Below are positions 45,856 to 54,045 of a DNA stretch of 64,000 bases, piece by piece. This stretch comes from Dokdonia sp. Dokd-P16. GTDB taxonomy: Bacteria; Bacteroidota; Bacteroidia; Flavobacteriales; Flavobacteriaceae. The stretch's first letter is position 1. Every line of letters starts with the position of its first letter. Made by a program: the position numbers and the translations under genes. The notes beneath the pieces are model-generated. The model saw nothing but the letters and a program-made list of their open reading frames with translations, was not told the DNA's origin and did no database searches. Location: contig NZ_CP029151.1 of the NCBI RefSeq assembly GCF_003095655.1, forward strand, positions 3,037,001-3,101,000, read 5' to 3'.

Positions 45856-46308
45856 ATGAAAATATCATTACAACTCATTATTCTTATCATTTCCAGCATT
45901 TTCATTACTTCTTGTAATCAAAGAGAATCTGCTGCGAGTACTACTGCGATCAAGAGTGATGTCATTATCTCAACAGATAGCGAGACTGTTTTTAATGAAA
46001 ACTATGCACATGTCGTTTACTTTTGGTTCAAAGATCCTACTAACGAAGAGGATAAGAAACTTTTTGAAAAGTCCCTGCGCACTTTCTTGGATAGTTCGCT
46101 ATATGCCAAAACACATTTTATAGGCACACCGCCCATCGCAACAAGGGAAGTTGTAGATGACAGCTTTACTTATAATCTAGTGTTGAGTTTTGCATCAGCA
46201 GAGGATCAGCAGGCTTATCAAGATGAGGATGCACACAAGACATTTATTGAAGAATGCGCTCATCTTTGGGAAAAGGTAATAGTGTATGATGCCACGAGCA
46301 TAAGATAA
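45856..46308 (+). CDS. Dabb (stress-responsive alpha/beta barrel) lipoprotein
   Basis: A 150-residue lipoprotein (lipobox IFITSC, Cys at 20). The C-terminal 95 residues match the Dabb fold: HVVYFWFKDPTNEEDKKLFEKSL, then THFIGTPPIATR, and LSFASAEDQQAYQDEDAHKTFIEE with the typical His. Function unknown; Dabb domains bind small ligands or dimerise. It is divergent from rpoD with 239 bases between. Confidence 0.85.
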   Translation: MKISLQLIILIISSIFITSCNQRESAASTTAIKSDVIISTDSETVFNENYAHVVYFWFKDPTNEEDKKLFEKSLRTFLDSSLYAKTHFIGTPPIATREVVDDSFTYNLVLSFASAEDQQAYQDEDAHKTFIEECAHLWEKVIVYDATSIR

Positions 46309-46353
46309 TTATTCCTTAGTAACAACTTTCAAATAAAACGACGGTGGTGAGTT

Positions 46354-46371
46354 ACGCTTTCGCGAAAGCGC
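46354..46371. repeat. Dispersed palindrome, copy 10
   Basis: ACGCTTTCGCGAAAGCGC, ending 9 bases before the TAGTTTTG box of the ABC transporter gene. Confidence 0.97.
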
Positions 46372-46380
46372 AATTATAAC

Positions 46381-46388
46381 TAGTTTTG
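46381..46388 (+). promoter_or_regulatory. Candidate -7 box (TAGTTTTG) for the ABC exporter
   Basis: TAGTTTTG matches TAnnTTTG and ends four bases before the ATG at 46393, so the transcript may have almost no leader. No -33 TTG is visible; the palindrome occupies that area. Confidence 0.3.
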
Positions 46389-46392
46389 TGTT

Positions 46393-48144
46393 ATGTCAAA
46401 AGAACAGAATACGAAGGGTAAAGTAACTATAACATCTGCATTTAAAACCATTATCTGGCCACGTAGAAAGCTAGTATTTATTGGACTCATTCTTATCGTA
46501 ATAGGTCGTCTGTCGAGTCTCGTGTTGCCATGGAAATCAAAAGCTTTACTAGATGACATTATCCCTAATAAGGACATGGCTGCACTATACGATTTATTGT
46601 GGCTCGTAGGGGTTGCGCTTCTTATACAAGCCATTACATCATTTTTACTTACACGTATATTGAGTGTACAAGCACAGTATCTTATCTCAGAGCTTAGAGC
46701 TCAGGTACAGAAAAAAGTATTGTCATTACCTATTAGTTTTTTTGATAACACAAAATCCGGAGCGCTTGTATCACGCATCATGAGTGATGTAGAAGGTGTG
46801 CGTAATCTTATAGGTACAGGATTAGTACAGCTGGTGGGAGGAACTATAACCGCCTTTATATCACTAGTTCTATTAATACGTATTAATGCGTTAATGACGT
46901 TGTTTGTGTTTTTACCAGTAGCCATTTTTGGATATGTTGCCTTACGTGCTTTCAAGTATATCCGTCCTATTTTTAGAAATAGAGGTAAAATAAACGCCGA
47001 AGTAAAAGGAAGGCTTACCGAGACACTATCTGGTGTGCGAGTTATAAAAGGATTTGGCGCAGAAGAACAGGAAAATAAATCCTTTGAAGAAGGTGTTGAT
47101 AGATTGTTTCAAAACGTCAAAAAAAGCCTTACTGCTACAGCGATGATGTCTAGTAGTTCTACATTTTTACTTGGCCTAGCATCTGTTGGAATCATGGGTA
47201 TAGGTGGTTATTTTATGATACAAGGAGAGATGACTACGGGAGAGTTTCTGTTTTTTACACTCTTGCTAGGTTTTATGATTGCGCCTATCGTACAAATGAG
47301 TAATATAGGGAGCCAACTTACAGAAGCATTAGCAGGATTAGACCGTACTGAGGAGTTAATGAATATGACGCCTGAGGATGAAATAGGGAAGCGTGATATA
47401 GAGCTAGAAAATTTTAAAGGAGATATAAAATTTGAAAATGTATCCTTCTCTTATGAAAAAGGAAAAGAAGTGATACATAATATTTCATTTGAGGCAAAAG
47501 CAGGAACTACGGTAGCACTTGTAGGTAGTTCTGGTTCTGGAAAATCAACTATTGCGGGATTATCTGCAACATTTTTAAATCCTCAACAAGGAGTGGTTTC
47601 TGTAGATGGTCAAGATTTATCAAGAGTAAAACTACCTAGTTTTAGAAAGCATTTAGGAGTTGTATTACAAGATGAATTTTTATTTGAGGGAACTATAAGA
47701 GACAATATAATGTTCCCTAGACCAGATGCCTCAGAAGAGCGATTACAAGAAGCGGTAAAGGCTGGTTATGTAAATGAGTTTACAGATCGTTTTGAAGACG
47801 GACTTGATACACTTATAGGTGAGCGAGGTGTAAAACTATCTGGTGGGCAGCGACAGCGTATTGCGATTGCTAGAGCAATACTTGCTGCTCCTAAGGTGAT
47901 TATACTGGATGAGGCAACCTCAAATCTAGACACCGAAAGCGAAGCGCTTATTCAAAAGTCCTTATCACAACTTGTAAAGGATAGAACTACTATTGTCATT
48001 GCTCACAGACTGAGTACTATAAAAAAGGCTGATCAAATCTTAGTGATAGAAGATGGCCGCATCGCAGAACAGGGAACTCACGATGAACTTATAGATAAAG
48101 AAGGAAGATATTTTGATTTATATACGTATCAAGCTAAGATTTAA
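46393..48144 (+). CDS. ABC exporter, fused membrane and ATPase domains
   Basis: A 583-residue half-transporter of the MsbA/MdlB type; works as a homo- or heterodimer in the inner membrane. The N-terminal 320 residues contain six membrane helices with the ABC type 1 region (SLPISFFDNTKSGALVSRIMSDVEGVR). The ATPase has Walker A GSSGSGKST at about 378-386, the Q-loop in VVLQDEFLFEGTIRDNI, signature LSGGQRQRIAIARAI near 482, Walker B VIILDEATSNLD and the H-loop AHRLSTI. Substrate unknown. A lone homodimer-type exporter of lipids or drugs is the most common role. Confidence 0.9.
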   Translation: MSKEQNTKGKVTITSAFKTIIWPRRKLVFIGLILIVIGRLSSLVLPWKSKALLDDIIPNKDMAALYDLLWLVGVALLIQAITSFLLTRILSVQAQYLISELRAQVQKKVLSLPISFFDNTKSGALVSRIMSDVEGVRNLIGTGLVQLVGGTITAFISLVLLIRINALMTLFVFLPVAIFGYVALRAFKYIRPIFRNRGKINAEVKGRLTETLSGVRVIKGFGAEEQENKSFEEGVDRLFQNVKKSLTATAMMSSSSTFLLGLASVGIMGIGGYFMIQGEMTTGEFLFFTLLLGFMIAPIVQMSNIGSQLTEALAGLDRTEELMNMTPEDEIGKRDIELENFKGDIKFENVSFSYEKGKEVIHNISFEAKAGTTVALVGSSGSGKSTIAGLSATFLNPQQGVVSVDGQDLSRVKLPSFRKHLGVVLQDEFLFEGTIRDNIMFPRPDASEERLQEAVKAGYVNEFTDRFEDGLDTLIGERGVKLSGGQRQRIAIARAILAAPKVIILDEATSNLDTESEALIQKSLSQLVKDRTTIVIAHRLSTIKKADQILVIEDGRIAEQGTHDELIDKEGRYFDLYTYQAKI

Positions 48145-48222
48145 TGATTTTTAAATAGCTCGTAATTAAACGATTCGCTATAATATGTTTACAGTCTAAA
48201 TGCTATTAAAAACTACTTGTTC

Positions 48223-48600
48223 TTAATCGTAGGCATATTTTTCAAGCATATCAATGGTAGTGTACTCCAGTGCTTTTTGATCTGTGGCAGCCAGCTTTAC
48301 CAGTGGTGCAACCCCAGCTTTTTCTGCTTCTAGCCATCTCAAAATGCACAAACACCACCCATCACCAGGTTTAAGCCCCGGAAAATTCCATTGAGGAATA
48401 GGAGTAGAGAGGTCATTTCCTTTTAACTTTGTATAAGCAAGGAACTCTTCTGTCATAATAGCACACACTACATGCGTTCCATTATCTATGCTCGCCGTCC
48501 TGCAGTATCCATCTCTAAAATATCCTGTCATAGGATCACTACAACAACCTATCAAGGATGAACCTAATATATTTAATACGTGTGTACTATTGTCATTCAT
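48223..48600 (-). CDS. DUF2237 family protein
   Basis: A 125-residue soluble protein. It matches DUF2237 throughout: NILGSSLIGCCSDPMTGYFRDGYCRT, VCAIMTEEFLAYTKLKGNDLSTP, FPGLKPGDGWCLCILRWLEA and the C-terminal YTTIDMLEKYA. Conserved cysteines suggest metal or thiol chemistry, but the function of this family is not known to me. It is convergent with the ABC exporter and divergent from the first DoxX gene. Confidence 0.88.
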   Translation of the reverse strand: MNDNSTHVLNILGSSLIGCCSDPMTGYFRDGYCRTASIDNGTHVVCAIMTEEFLAYTKLKGNDLSTPIPQWNFPGLKPGDGWCLCILRWLEAEKAGVAPLVKLAATDQKALEYTTIDMLEKYAYD

Positions 48601-48734
48601 GATTTTACTTATGTTTTGTTAAGTAAAGGTTTTAAATCTTAATCTAATGATAAATTTTAACACAGAAACTAATATTTTAAGTAAAATTCACTCAATACAT
48701 ATCTTAAAATCTTAATTTTAAATAAAAAAAACAC

Positions 48735-49097
48735 ATGGAATATTTATCGATTGTTTTAAAATGTATCGTTGGCTTAAGCATTCTCAATGTATGGCTATTA
48801 CGTAAAGGACAATCTTCACCTTGGAGAGGAGGAAATGCAAATTCCTTGAAAGAAGAATTTGCTCATTATGGATTATCAGAAACAGCAATGAAAGCAGTAG
48901 GAACCATTAAGTGTTTACTTGCTGTAGGGCTTATAGTTTCTATTTTTGTACCAGTTTTAGAATTTTATAGTGCTTTAGGTATTGCGGTGATGATGGTAGG
49001 AGCAATTGCAATGCACTTGAAAGTAGGGGATGCCTTGAAAAAGTCTTTTCCTGCATTTCTGTTTTTAGCACTTTCAGTATTGATTGTTCTTATCTAA
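48735..49097 (+). CDS. DoxX-like membrane protein, first of a convergent pair
   Basis: A 120-residue four-helix membrane protein of the DoxX/SURF4-like type. Helices are visible near 5-22, 55-75, 80-98 and 103-120; the loop LKEEFAHYGLSETAMKAVGTIK carries the typical Y-G-L pattern. Function unknown; DoxX proteins have been tied to respiratory or redox membrane complexes. Its stop overlaps the stop of the next, oppositely oriented DoxX gene by 8 bases. Confidence 0.8.
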   Translation: MEYLSIVLKCIVGLSILNVWLLRKGQSSPWRGGNANSLKEEFAHYGLSETAMKAVGTIKCLLAVGLIVSIFVPVLEFYSALGIAVMMVGAIAMHLKVGDALKKSFPAFLFLALSVLIVLI

Positions 49098-49440
49098 GGA
49101 AAATCAGATAATAAGCTAGATAAGCATTGAGCACAAAGAATACAAAGGATGGTAAAGCGGCTATAAAGGTATCTTTTATCTTAAGGCGAACACCCCATCC
49201 TAATAACATTAGTAGTGAAATCCCCATCAAGGCTGCAATTTGTAACGGCTTGTAGAAGTATCCTATTAAGACTCCTAGTCCACCAATAATTTGTGCGACA
49301 CCAGTAATTTTTCGTTGTAGTTTAGATAGTCCAAAACGCTCAAATTCGGCGGTCATAAAGTTGGAAGACAAACAACTCACACCGTAATAAAGGAATGAAA
49401 AGCCTATTAACCCTATAAGTACTGTATGTGCTATTGTCAT
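49090..49440 (-). CDS. DoxX-like membrane protein, second of a convergent pair
   Basis: A 116-residue four-helix protein of the same type as its neighbour: FLYYGVSCLSSNF, then EFERFGLSKLQRKITGVAQIIGGLG. The phrase E(F/E)..(F/Y)GLS is shared with the paralog, so the pair probably came from inverted duplication or recruited paralogs. Function unknown. Confidence 0.8.
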   Translation of the reverse strand: MTIAHTVLIGLIGFSFLYYGVSCLSSNFMTAEFERFGLSKLQRKITGVAQIIGGLGVLIGYFYKPLQIAALMGISLLMLLGWGVRLKIKDTFIAALPSFVFFVLNAYLAYYLIFLR

Positions 49441-49483
49441 TTAATAAAGTTATACTAATTGTAAAGTTAACTTCCATATAAAT

Positions 49484-49510
49484 AAAAAGCGACCGTTTGG
49501 TCGCTTTTTA
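49484..49510 (-). terminator. Hairpin terminator after the 107-residue protein gene
   Basis: AAAAAGCGACC pairs with GGTCGCTTTTT around GTTT, an 11-bp stem with T-runs on both strands. It lies 18 bases past the stop. Confidence 0.85.
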
Positions 49511-49527
49511 TCATTTATTGTAAATGG

Positions 49528-49851
49528 TTACTTTATATACTGATCACTTTGCTCTTCAAGATTCTCTTTTGATTCTCCACCTTGACTGTATAACATGTTT
49601 TCCTCGTCTTTAATTCGGTTTGTAGTCTTCTTACTAGCCGCACTACGTCCCGGAACATCTAGGTCTTTTCCAGAAAAATCAACTTTTTCTACTCTGTTTG
49701 TTAATGCTACATCATCTCCACCATCTTGACGAATATTATTTTCAATATCTTGTCCTAACACTTTAAGGTCTTCACTCGTAATATCAGAGTTGTATGATGT
49801 ATCCTTTTGATCTTCCTTTAACTTGTTGTTGGTATTTGCTTGTGCTTTCAT
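49528..49851 (-). CDS. Hydrophilic protein of unknown function
   Basis: A 107-residue protein without signal or membrane segment, rich in Asp, Glu, Lys, Asn and Ser, likely disordered. Recognisable blocks are ITSEDLKVLGQDIENNI and VDFSGKDLDVPGRSA. Similar proteins are common in Flavobacteriaceae but I cannot name a function. Transcribed alone with its own terminator. Confidence 0.7.
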   Translation of the reverse strand: MKAQANTNNKLKEDQKDTSYNSDITSEDLKVLGQDIENNIRQDGGDDVALTNRVEKVDFSGKDLDVPGRSAASKKTTNRIKDEENMLYSQGGESKENLEEQSDQYIK

Positions 49852-49972
49852 ATCTTTTGTTTTTTATAAAGTTAAGGAGATATCATAGTAATAAAATGAG
49901 CTTTAACCCATTGATAAGAAAAGGATAACAAATGGTGTTAAATACAAGTCATAGTGGGTTGTGTACATAATT

Positions 49973-49989
49973 ACGCTTTCGCGAAAGCT
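49973..49989. repeat. Dispersed palindrome, copy 11
   Basis: ACGCTTTCGCGAAAGCT; core exact, the right outer flank has decayed. It lies 21 bases upstream of the TATCTTTA box of the cold-shock gene. Confidence 0.93.
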
Positions 49990-50010
49990 AAAAAATCACA
50001 TTATTTTTTG

Positions 50011-50018
50011 TATCTTTA
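50011..50018 (+). promoter_or_regulatory. Candidate -7 box (TATCTTTA) for the cold-shock gene
   Basis: One base from TAnnTTTG, with TTTTTTG directly before it. Predicted start near 50024 gives a leader of about 135 bases. Confidence 0.4.
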
Positions 50019-50160
50019 CAAATATTCACGAATACCTTATCAAAAGGTAGGTTACACAGTTCAAAAATCTTTTACAGACTTAATAGTATTTTAAACTGCG
50101 TAAACGTGAGCGTTACGAGATATTCTTGTAACGACTTCATTTAATACGAGAAAAGAGTTA

Positions 50161-50607
50161 ATGGCTAGACCACAAGAAACCTTTGGTAAAAAAGAACGAG
50201 AAAAGAAAAGGCTTAAGAAAGCCGAAGACAAGCGCAAGAAAAAAGCAGCGCGAAAAGAAAGCGGAGAGAAAGCAAACGAGTTTGTATACGTAAACCACTT
50301 AGGACAATTAGTAGATACTCCACCAGATCCAGCTTTAAAGGAAGAGGTAGATGTAGAGGATATTGTTTTAGGGATTCCTAAGAAAGTTGAAGGCGATGAG
50401 CCAGATCCAATTAGAACAGGTTTTGTAGAATTCTTTGACTCTTCAAAAGGTTTTGGATTTATCAAAGATGCCGATACTCCAGAAAAGTACTTTGTACACA
50501 TTTCTGAAGTGCGCGATGGTGAACTTAAAGAAGGCAATAAAGTGTCTTACGAAATAGAAAGAGGACAAAAAGGAATGAACGCAGTACGCGTGAGTAAAGT
50601 TGCTTAA
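50161..50607 (+). CDS. Cold-shock domain protein with long basic N-terminal extension
   Basis: A 148-residue RNA-binding protein. Residues about 85-148 are the cold-shock domain, with RNP1 KGFGFI and RNP2 YFVHIS (GFVEFFDSSKGFGFIKDADTPEKYFVHIS spans them). The first 45 residues are strongly Lys/Arg/Glu-rich (KKEREKKRLKKAEDKRKKKA), an RNA-binding or disordered arm that ordinary CspA lacks. Likely an RNA chaperone. The stop overlaps the convergent pseudouridine synthase gene by 4 bases. Confidence 0.9.
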   Translation: MARPQETFGKKEREKKRLKKAEDKRKKKAARKESGEKANEFVYVNHLGQLVDTPPDPALKEEVDVEDIVLGIPKKVEGDEPDPIRTGFVEFFDSSKGFGFIKDADTPEKYFVHISEVRDGELKEGNKVSYEIERGQKGMNAVRVSKVA

Positions 50608-51179
50608 AGTAACTCCTTTACCTCAATAACTTGTCTAGGCTCCAGACCCATTAGGGTTTGTGAGCCTATTCTTATTCTTACAAGTCTCAGTGTAGGGAAA
50701 CCTACAGCACTCGTCATCTTACGTACTTGTCTAAATTTTCCTTCTGTAATAGTAACAGCTATCCACGGTGTAGGCCCATGACGAGCATCTCTTATTTTTT
50801 TAGAACGTTCCGGAAGTTTAGGAGCTTCTGTAAGTCTTCTCACTTTGCATGACTTTGTTAGGTATTTCTTGCCATCAAAACCAATCTCAACTCCAGCGGC
50901 CATTTGGTCAATGGCGTCGTCAGTAATCATACCATCTACTTGCACATAGTACTCTTTTTCAATACCTGATCGATTGATAGTATCAGACAGTTTACCATCT
51001 GTTGTCATGAGTAGTAACCCCTCAGATTTCTCGTCAAGACGGCCTATAGCCATTGTACCCTCAGGAAAATCATGTAGCTCGCTCAAAAACTTCTTCTTTC
51101 TGGCCTGTCGCTCATCATTACTAAGCAGCTGACTAATAAAACCATAAGGTTTGAATAATTTGAAGTGAGTATGGCTCAT
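50604..51179 (-). CDS. rRNA pseudouridine synthase, RsuA family (RluE-like)
   Basis: A 191-residue enzyme that isomerises one uridine in rRNA. Starts KLFKPYGFISQ, catalytic Asp49 in AIGRLDEKSEGLLLMTTDG, then EKEYYVQVDG and the closing TEGKFRQVRKMTSAVGFPTLRLVRIRIG. There is no S4 domain, as in E. coli RluE, which modifies 23S rRNA; target here is inferred. It is convergent with the cold-shock gene and upstream of no other gene in operon. Confidence 0.9.
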   Translation of the reverse strand: MSHTHFKLFKPYGFISQLLSNDERQARKKKFLSELHDFPEGTMAIGRLDEKSEGLLLMTTDGKLSDTINRSGIEKEYYVQVDGMITDDAIDQMAAGVEIGFDGKKYLTKSCKVRRLTEAPKLPERSKKIRDARHGPTPWIAVTITEGKFRQVRKMTSAVGFPTLRLVRIRIGSQTLMGLEPRQVIEVKELL

Positions 51180-51240
51180 ATCTAATTAAAAGAAGAGTAA
51201 AATAAATAAAGTTGATTATTAAAATGAGTGATGTTTTGTA

Positions 51241-52086
51241 CTACTCTTTAAATCTCCAAGCTAGAAATCTTGATTTCTTATTACCCTGAGACATATCTAC
51301 CGTTCTATGCTCTGCATTAAGCTTCTCAAGTTGCTTTTTGATTTTAGGAAGGTGCTCACTTTTTGAAACTAACGTTGTAAACCAATCCACTTGTGATTTA
51401 AAGTTTACACTTTCCTTTACCATGCGCTTAATAAATAGTGCTTCTCCACCATTACACCAAAGCTCATTAGATTGTCCTGCAAAGTTACGTTCAACTTCTT
51501 TGAGTTTAAGCCCTTTTGATTTCTCCTTAGTTGCTTTAAAAGCATCCTTCTCAGAACTGTAAAAAGGAGGGTTACACATTGTAAAATCGTAATGCTCCCC
51601 AGGTAAAATCGCTCCTGTAAAAATATTAGCACGATCTTGTTGATAGGTAGCTGTTAAGAATCCCTTGAGGTGTGTGTTTTTTTCTAATATAGCATTTGCA
51701 TTTCTAATAGCCTTTGCATCGATATCAACTCCTTTCATTTTCCAATTAAAAACAGAACCTGCTAGCAGTGGGTATACAAAGTTTGCACCAGTTCCTATAT
51801 CAAGTCCGTGCGCGTCTTCTTTGCCCATAAAATCATTGAGATAGTGCAGATAATCTACGCGTCCTGGGATTGCTGGACACAAATATCCTTCAGGGATTTC
51901 ATACCAGTTTAGAGAATAATCGCTTAATAAAATAGCACGATTGAGTTCTAAAACCGCTTTAGGATTTGTAAAATCTATTGTTTGAATTCCTCGGTCTGTT
52001 TCTAGAACATAAGGAGCAAGCTCTTTATTTGCTTTTCTAAGCTGTTTAAAAAGATAAGGACCTATATTTTTATTATTTGGATGCAT
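51241..52086 (-). CDS. rlmF: 23S rRNA (adenine(1618)-N(6))-methyltransferase
   Basis: Methylates A1618 of 23S rRNA. From ATG 52086 it is 281 residues and starts MHPNNKNIGPYLF, matching the HPRN-type start of RlmF; a GTG 39 bases upstream (52125) is also open but adds unconserved residues. The SAM site is DIGTG at 96-100 and the catalytic NPPF lies at 172-175 (TMCNPPFYSS). Conserved PGRVDYLHYL precedes them. Minus strand, 60 bases after the pseudouridine synthase gene start, so likely monocistronic or loosely linked. Confidence 0.9.
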   Translation of the reverse strand: MHPNNKNIGPYLFKQLRKANKELAPYVLETDRGIQTIDFTNPKAVLELNRAILLSDYSLNWYEIPEGYLCPAIPGRVDYLHYLNDFMGKEDAHGLDIGTGANFVYPLLAGSVFNWKMKGVDIDAKAIRNANAILEKNTHLKGFLTATYQQDRANIFTGAILPGEHYDFTMCNPPFYSSEKDAFKATKEKSKGLKLKEVERNFAGQSNELWCNGGEALFIKRMVKESVNFKSQVDWFTTLVSKSEHLPKIKKQLEKLNAEHRTVDMSQGNKKSRFLAWRFKE

Positions 52087-52249
52087 AGCTGGATAATTAG
52101 TAACGCCCTGATAATATGTTATCACGGCAGTTTTTTAGTCACCTTATATCAAATTAGTATATAAAGTGATTAACGGTGCAAAATTACCAATTATACTTTC
52201 CTTAGTAAGAGAAGCAAGCCTTTTTCTTTAGATAGGAAAAAGTATCTGT

Positions 52250-52534
52250 TTACACTAATTTTCCTCTATATGCTAGTGAAATCATATTATGTGATAAAAG
52301 TAAGTTCTTGTCCTTCACATAAGATGAGAGATAAGATATGACTAGTTTTCTTTGATCTGTAGTAAGATGCTTGTATGCTGGCTTAGCAATCTGAGTATCC
52401 CACTTTGTACCTATAACATTATCTAGCGCAATACGTAGATAGCAGTGATTTAGAAAATTAAGATCAGGATAATGACTTACTAATAGTTCAGGTAGTTCAA
52501 GGTAATAAGTTTTAAAATCTAAGGCTGTGTCCAT
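52250..52534 (-). CDS. Small protein of unknown function next to a nuclease
   Basis: A 94-residue soluble protein. No family recognised. Seen: YYLELPELLVSHYPDL, the FLNHCYLRIALDNVIGTKWDTQIAKPAYKHL core, and a Leu-rich C-terminal helix. It begins two bases after the stop of the exonuclease/GIY-YIG gene, so it is certainly co-transcribed and translationally linked with it. Confidence 0.75.
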   Translation of the reverse strand: MDTALDFKTYYLELPELLVSHYPDLNFLNHCYLRIALDNVIGTKWDTQIAKPAYKHLTTDQRKLVISYLSSYVKDKNLLLSHNMISLAYRGKLV

Positions 52535-52536
52535 AA

Positions 52537-53937
52537 TTAAGCAGAAATAGCAAGTGATACAATAAGCGGATTTTTATGTCTACGTAAATAACTTCTCAAT
52601 ATAATGTCTGTATGATACGTACTTTTTTTAGGTAATAAATGTGAGGCTACTTCATCAAAATGACTCACTTGCTCTGTCTCAGGTACAAAGCCAAAACCTT
52701 TATAAACGCCTTTATCTATGTATATAAAGGCTGTTTCATCATCTGTACGACCATCTTCTTTTATAATATAACTCTCATTTTCTGCATCAAAGGATTGTAA
52801 CGCTTCACGAACGCGTAGATTATAATCAGTTACAGATTCGTTATCACTACAGATACCTTTACAATTTTTTAAACTATAATGTGAGCACTCATTAAAGGTT
52901 GCCTGTAAACCGCAAAAACGTGGGCATAACTCATACATCTCACAAAGCTCCATGAGTCGCTCTGTAGCTTTGGCTCTAGTAAATACTTTTTGAGTTGCTG
53001 TATGTCTATATTTTGTCTTGGCTACCGCGAGTTGTATGATACCTTTTCTATTCTCATACGATATAATAGAGTAGGTGCTTGTGGGTATTTTTTGAGCTCT
53101 ATTGAACTTTGGGAAATATTGCTGGATATATTCAGATTCTAGTAATAATGCGCAAAGCTCATTTCCAGTAACTTCATAATCTATTTGATAGGTTTCTTGA
53201 CCTAGTAAATATTCTTTGTTCTTCTTATCGTAAAAATGGGAGAGGACTCTCTTTTTAATATTAATAGCTTTACCTACGTAAATCACTTTACCTGCACGAT
53301 CTTTAAATAAGTAAATGCCAGCAGTTTCAGGTAACTCTTGTATAATGCGTGACGGCAAGTGCGGTGGTAGTGTAGCTTCTTTAGAGCGCACGTTGAGAAA
53401 GGAGCTCATAACTTTACTATGCTCATCAAGGGTGAGTAATCGTTTAAAAAGAATTACAGTAGCATCTGTATCCCCTTCGGCTCTGTGGCGATTATTAAGA
53501 GGAATTCCTATAGAGGCACAAAGATTACCTAAAGAATAACAGAAGAGACTAGGTATAAGCTTTCGCGAAAGCCTCACCGTACACAGTTTTTTTCTAGTAA
53601 ATGAATGACCGAGTCGCTTAAACTCGCTACGCAACACGTTAAAATCAAAAGTGACGTTATGTGCTACAAATATGGCTCCTGAGGATATCTCAATAATTCG
53701 ATCTGCGATTTCATTAAACAATGGTGCATCTGCCACCATAGCGTCATCTATACCCGTAAGATTAGTAATAAATGGCGGAATGTATTGTTCAGGATTTACT
53801 AGTGAAGTAAATTTATCTACTACTTCACCATCTTTGAGGCGTACCGCACATATTTCTGTTATGCGATTGCCATTAATTCCTTTTCCCGTAGTTTCTACGT
53901 CTATAACACAATGATATGTAGGCTCTGTCTCATTCAT
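52537..53937 (-). CDS. DnaQ-like exonuclease fused to a UvrC-type GIY-YIG nuclease
   Basis: A 466-residue two-nuclease protein. The N-terminal DEDDh exonuclease (about 8-170) has D13 and E15 in VIDVETTG, D98 in TFDFNV, and H151 and D156 in HRAEGDTD. The GIY-YIG domain follows at about 205-285, with GIYLF at 207-211, YVGKA at 220-224 and the Arg in IKKRV. The C-terminal 180 residues include a Cys-rich segment (CEMYELCPRFCGL, CSHYSLKNCKGIC). This architecture is known from bacterial UvrC/Cho-related proteins and suggests DNA repair. The palindrome encodes LSRK at 123-126, in a loop of the exonuclease. Confidence 0.9.
   Translation of the reverse strand: MNETEPTYHCVIDVETTGKGINGNRITEICAVRLKDGEVVDKFTSLVNPEQYIPPFITNLTGIDDAMVADAPLFNEIADRIIEISSGAIFVAHNVTFDFNVLRSEFKRLGHSFTRKKLCTVRLSRKLIPSLFCYSLGNLCASIGIPLNNRHRAEGDTDATVILFKRLLTLDEHSKVMSSFLNVRSKEATLPPHLPSRIIQELPETAGIYLFKDRAGKVIYVGKAINIKKRVLSHFYDKKNKEYLLGQETYQIDYEVTGNELCALLLESEYIQQYFPKFNRAQKIPTSTYSIISYENRKGIIQLAVAKTKYRHTATQKVFTRAKATERLMELCEMYELCPRFCGLQATFNECSHYSLKNCKGICSDNESVTDYNLRVREALQSFDAENESYIIKEDGRTDDETAFIYIDKGVYKGFGFVPETEQVSHFDEVASHLLPKKSTYHTDIILRSYLRRHKNPLIVSLAISA
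53558..53574. repeat. Dispersed palindrome, copy 12, in the exonuclease/GIY-YIG gene
   Basis: AGCTTTCGCGAAAGCCT; core exact. In frame as RLSRKL, between the second and third exonuclease motifs. Confidence 0.95.
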
Positions 53938-54045
53938 AAATGAGTTACAAAGTTACTCTTTATTTTGAAATATTAGGAATAATTCCTAAAAAATGGAAAA
54001 TATTATGAATGCTATTTAGAAAAAGTGAATCCTATTGGTAAGATA

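Larger units (their letters stand above)
49852..50160. other. Intergenic leader/promoter region of the cold-shock gene
   Basis: Contains palindrome copy 11 and a TATCTTTA box. From that box a transcript would carry about 135 bases before the ATG, the long leader typical of cold-shock mRNAs. No gene was seen. Confidence 0.5.
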
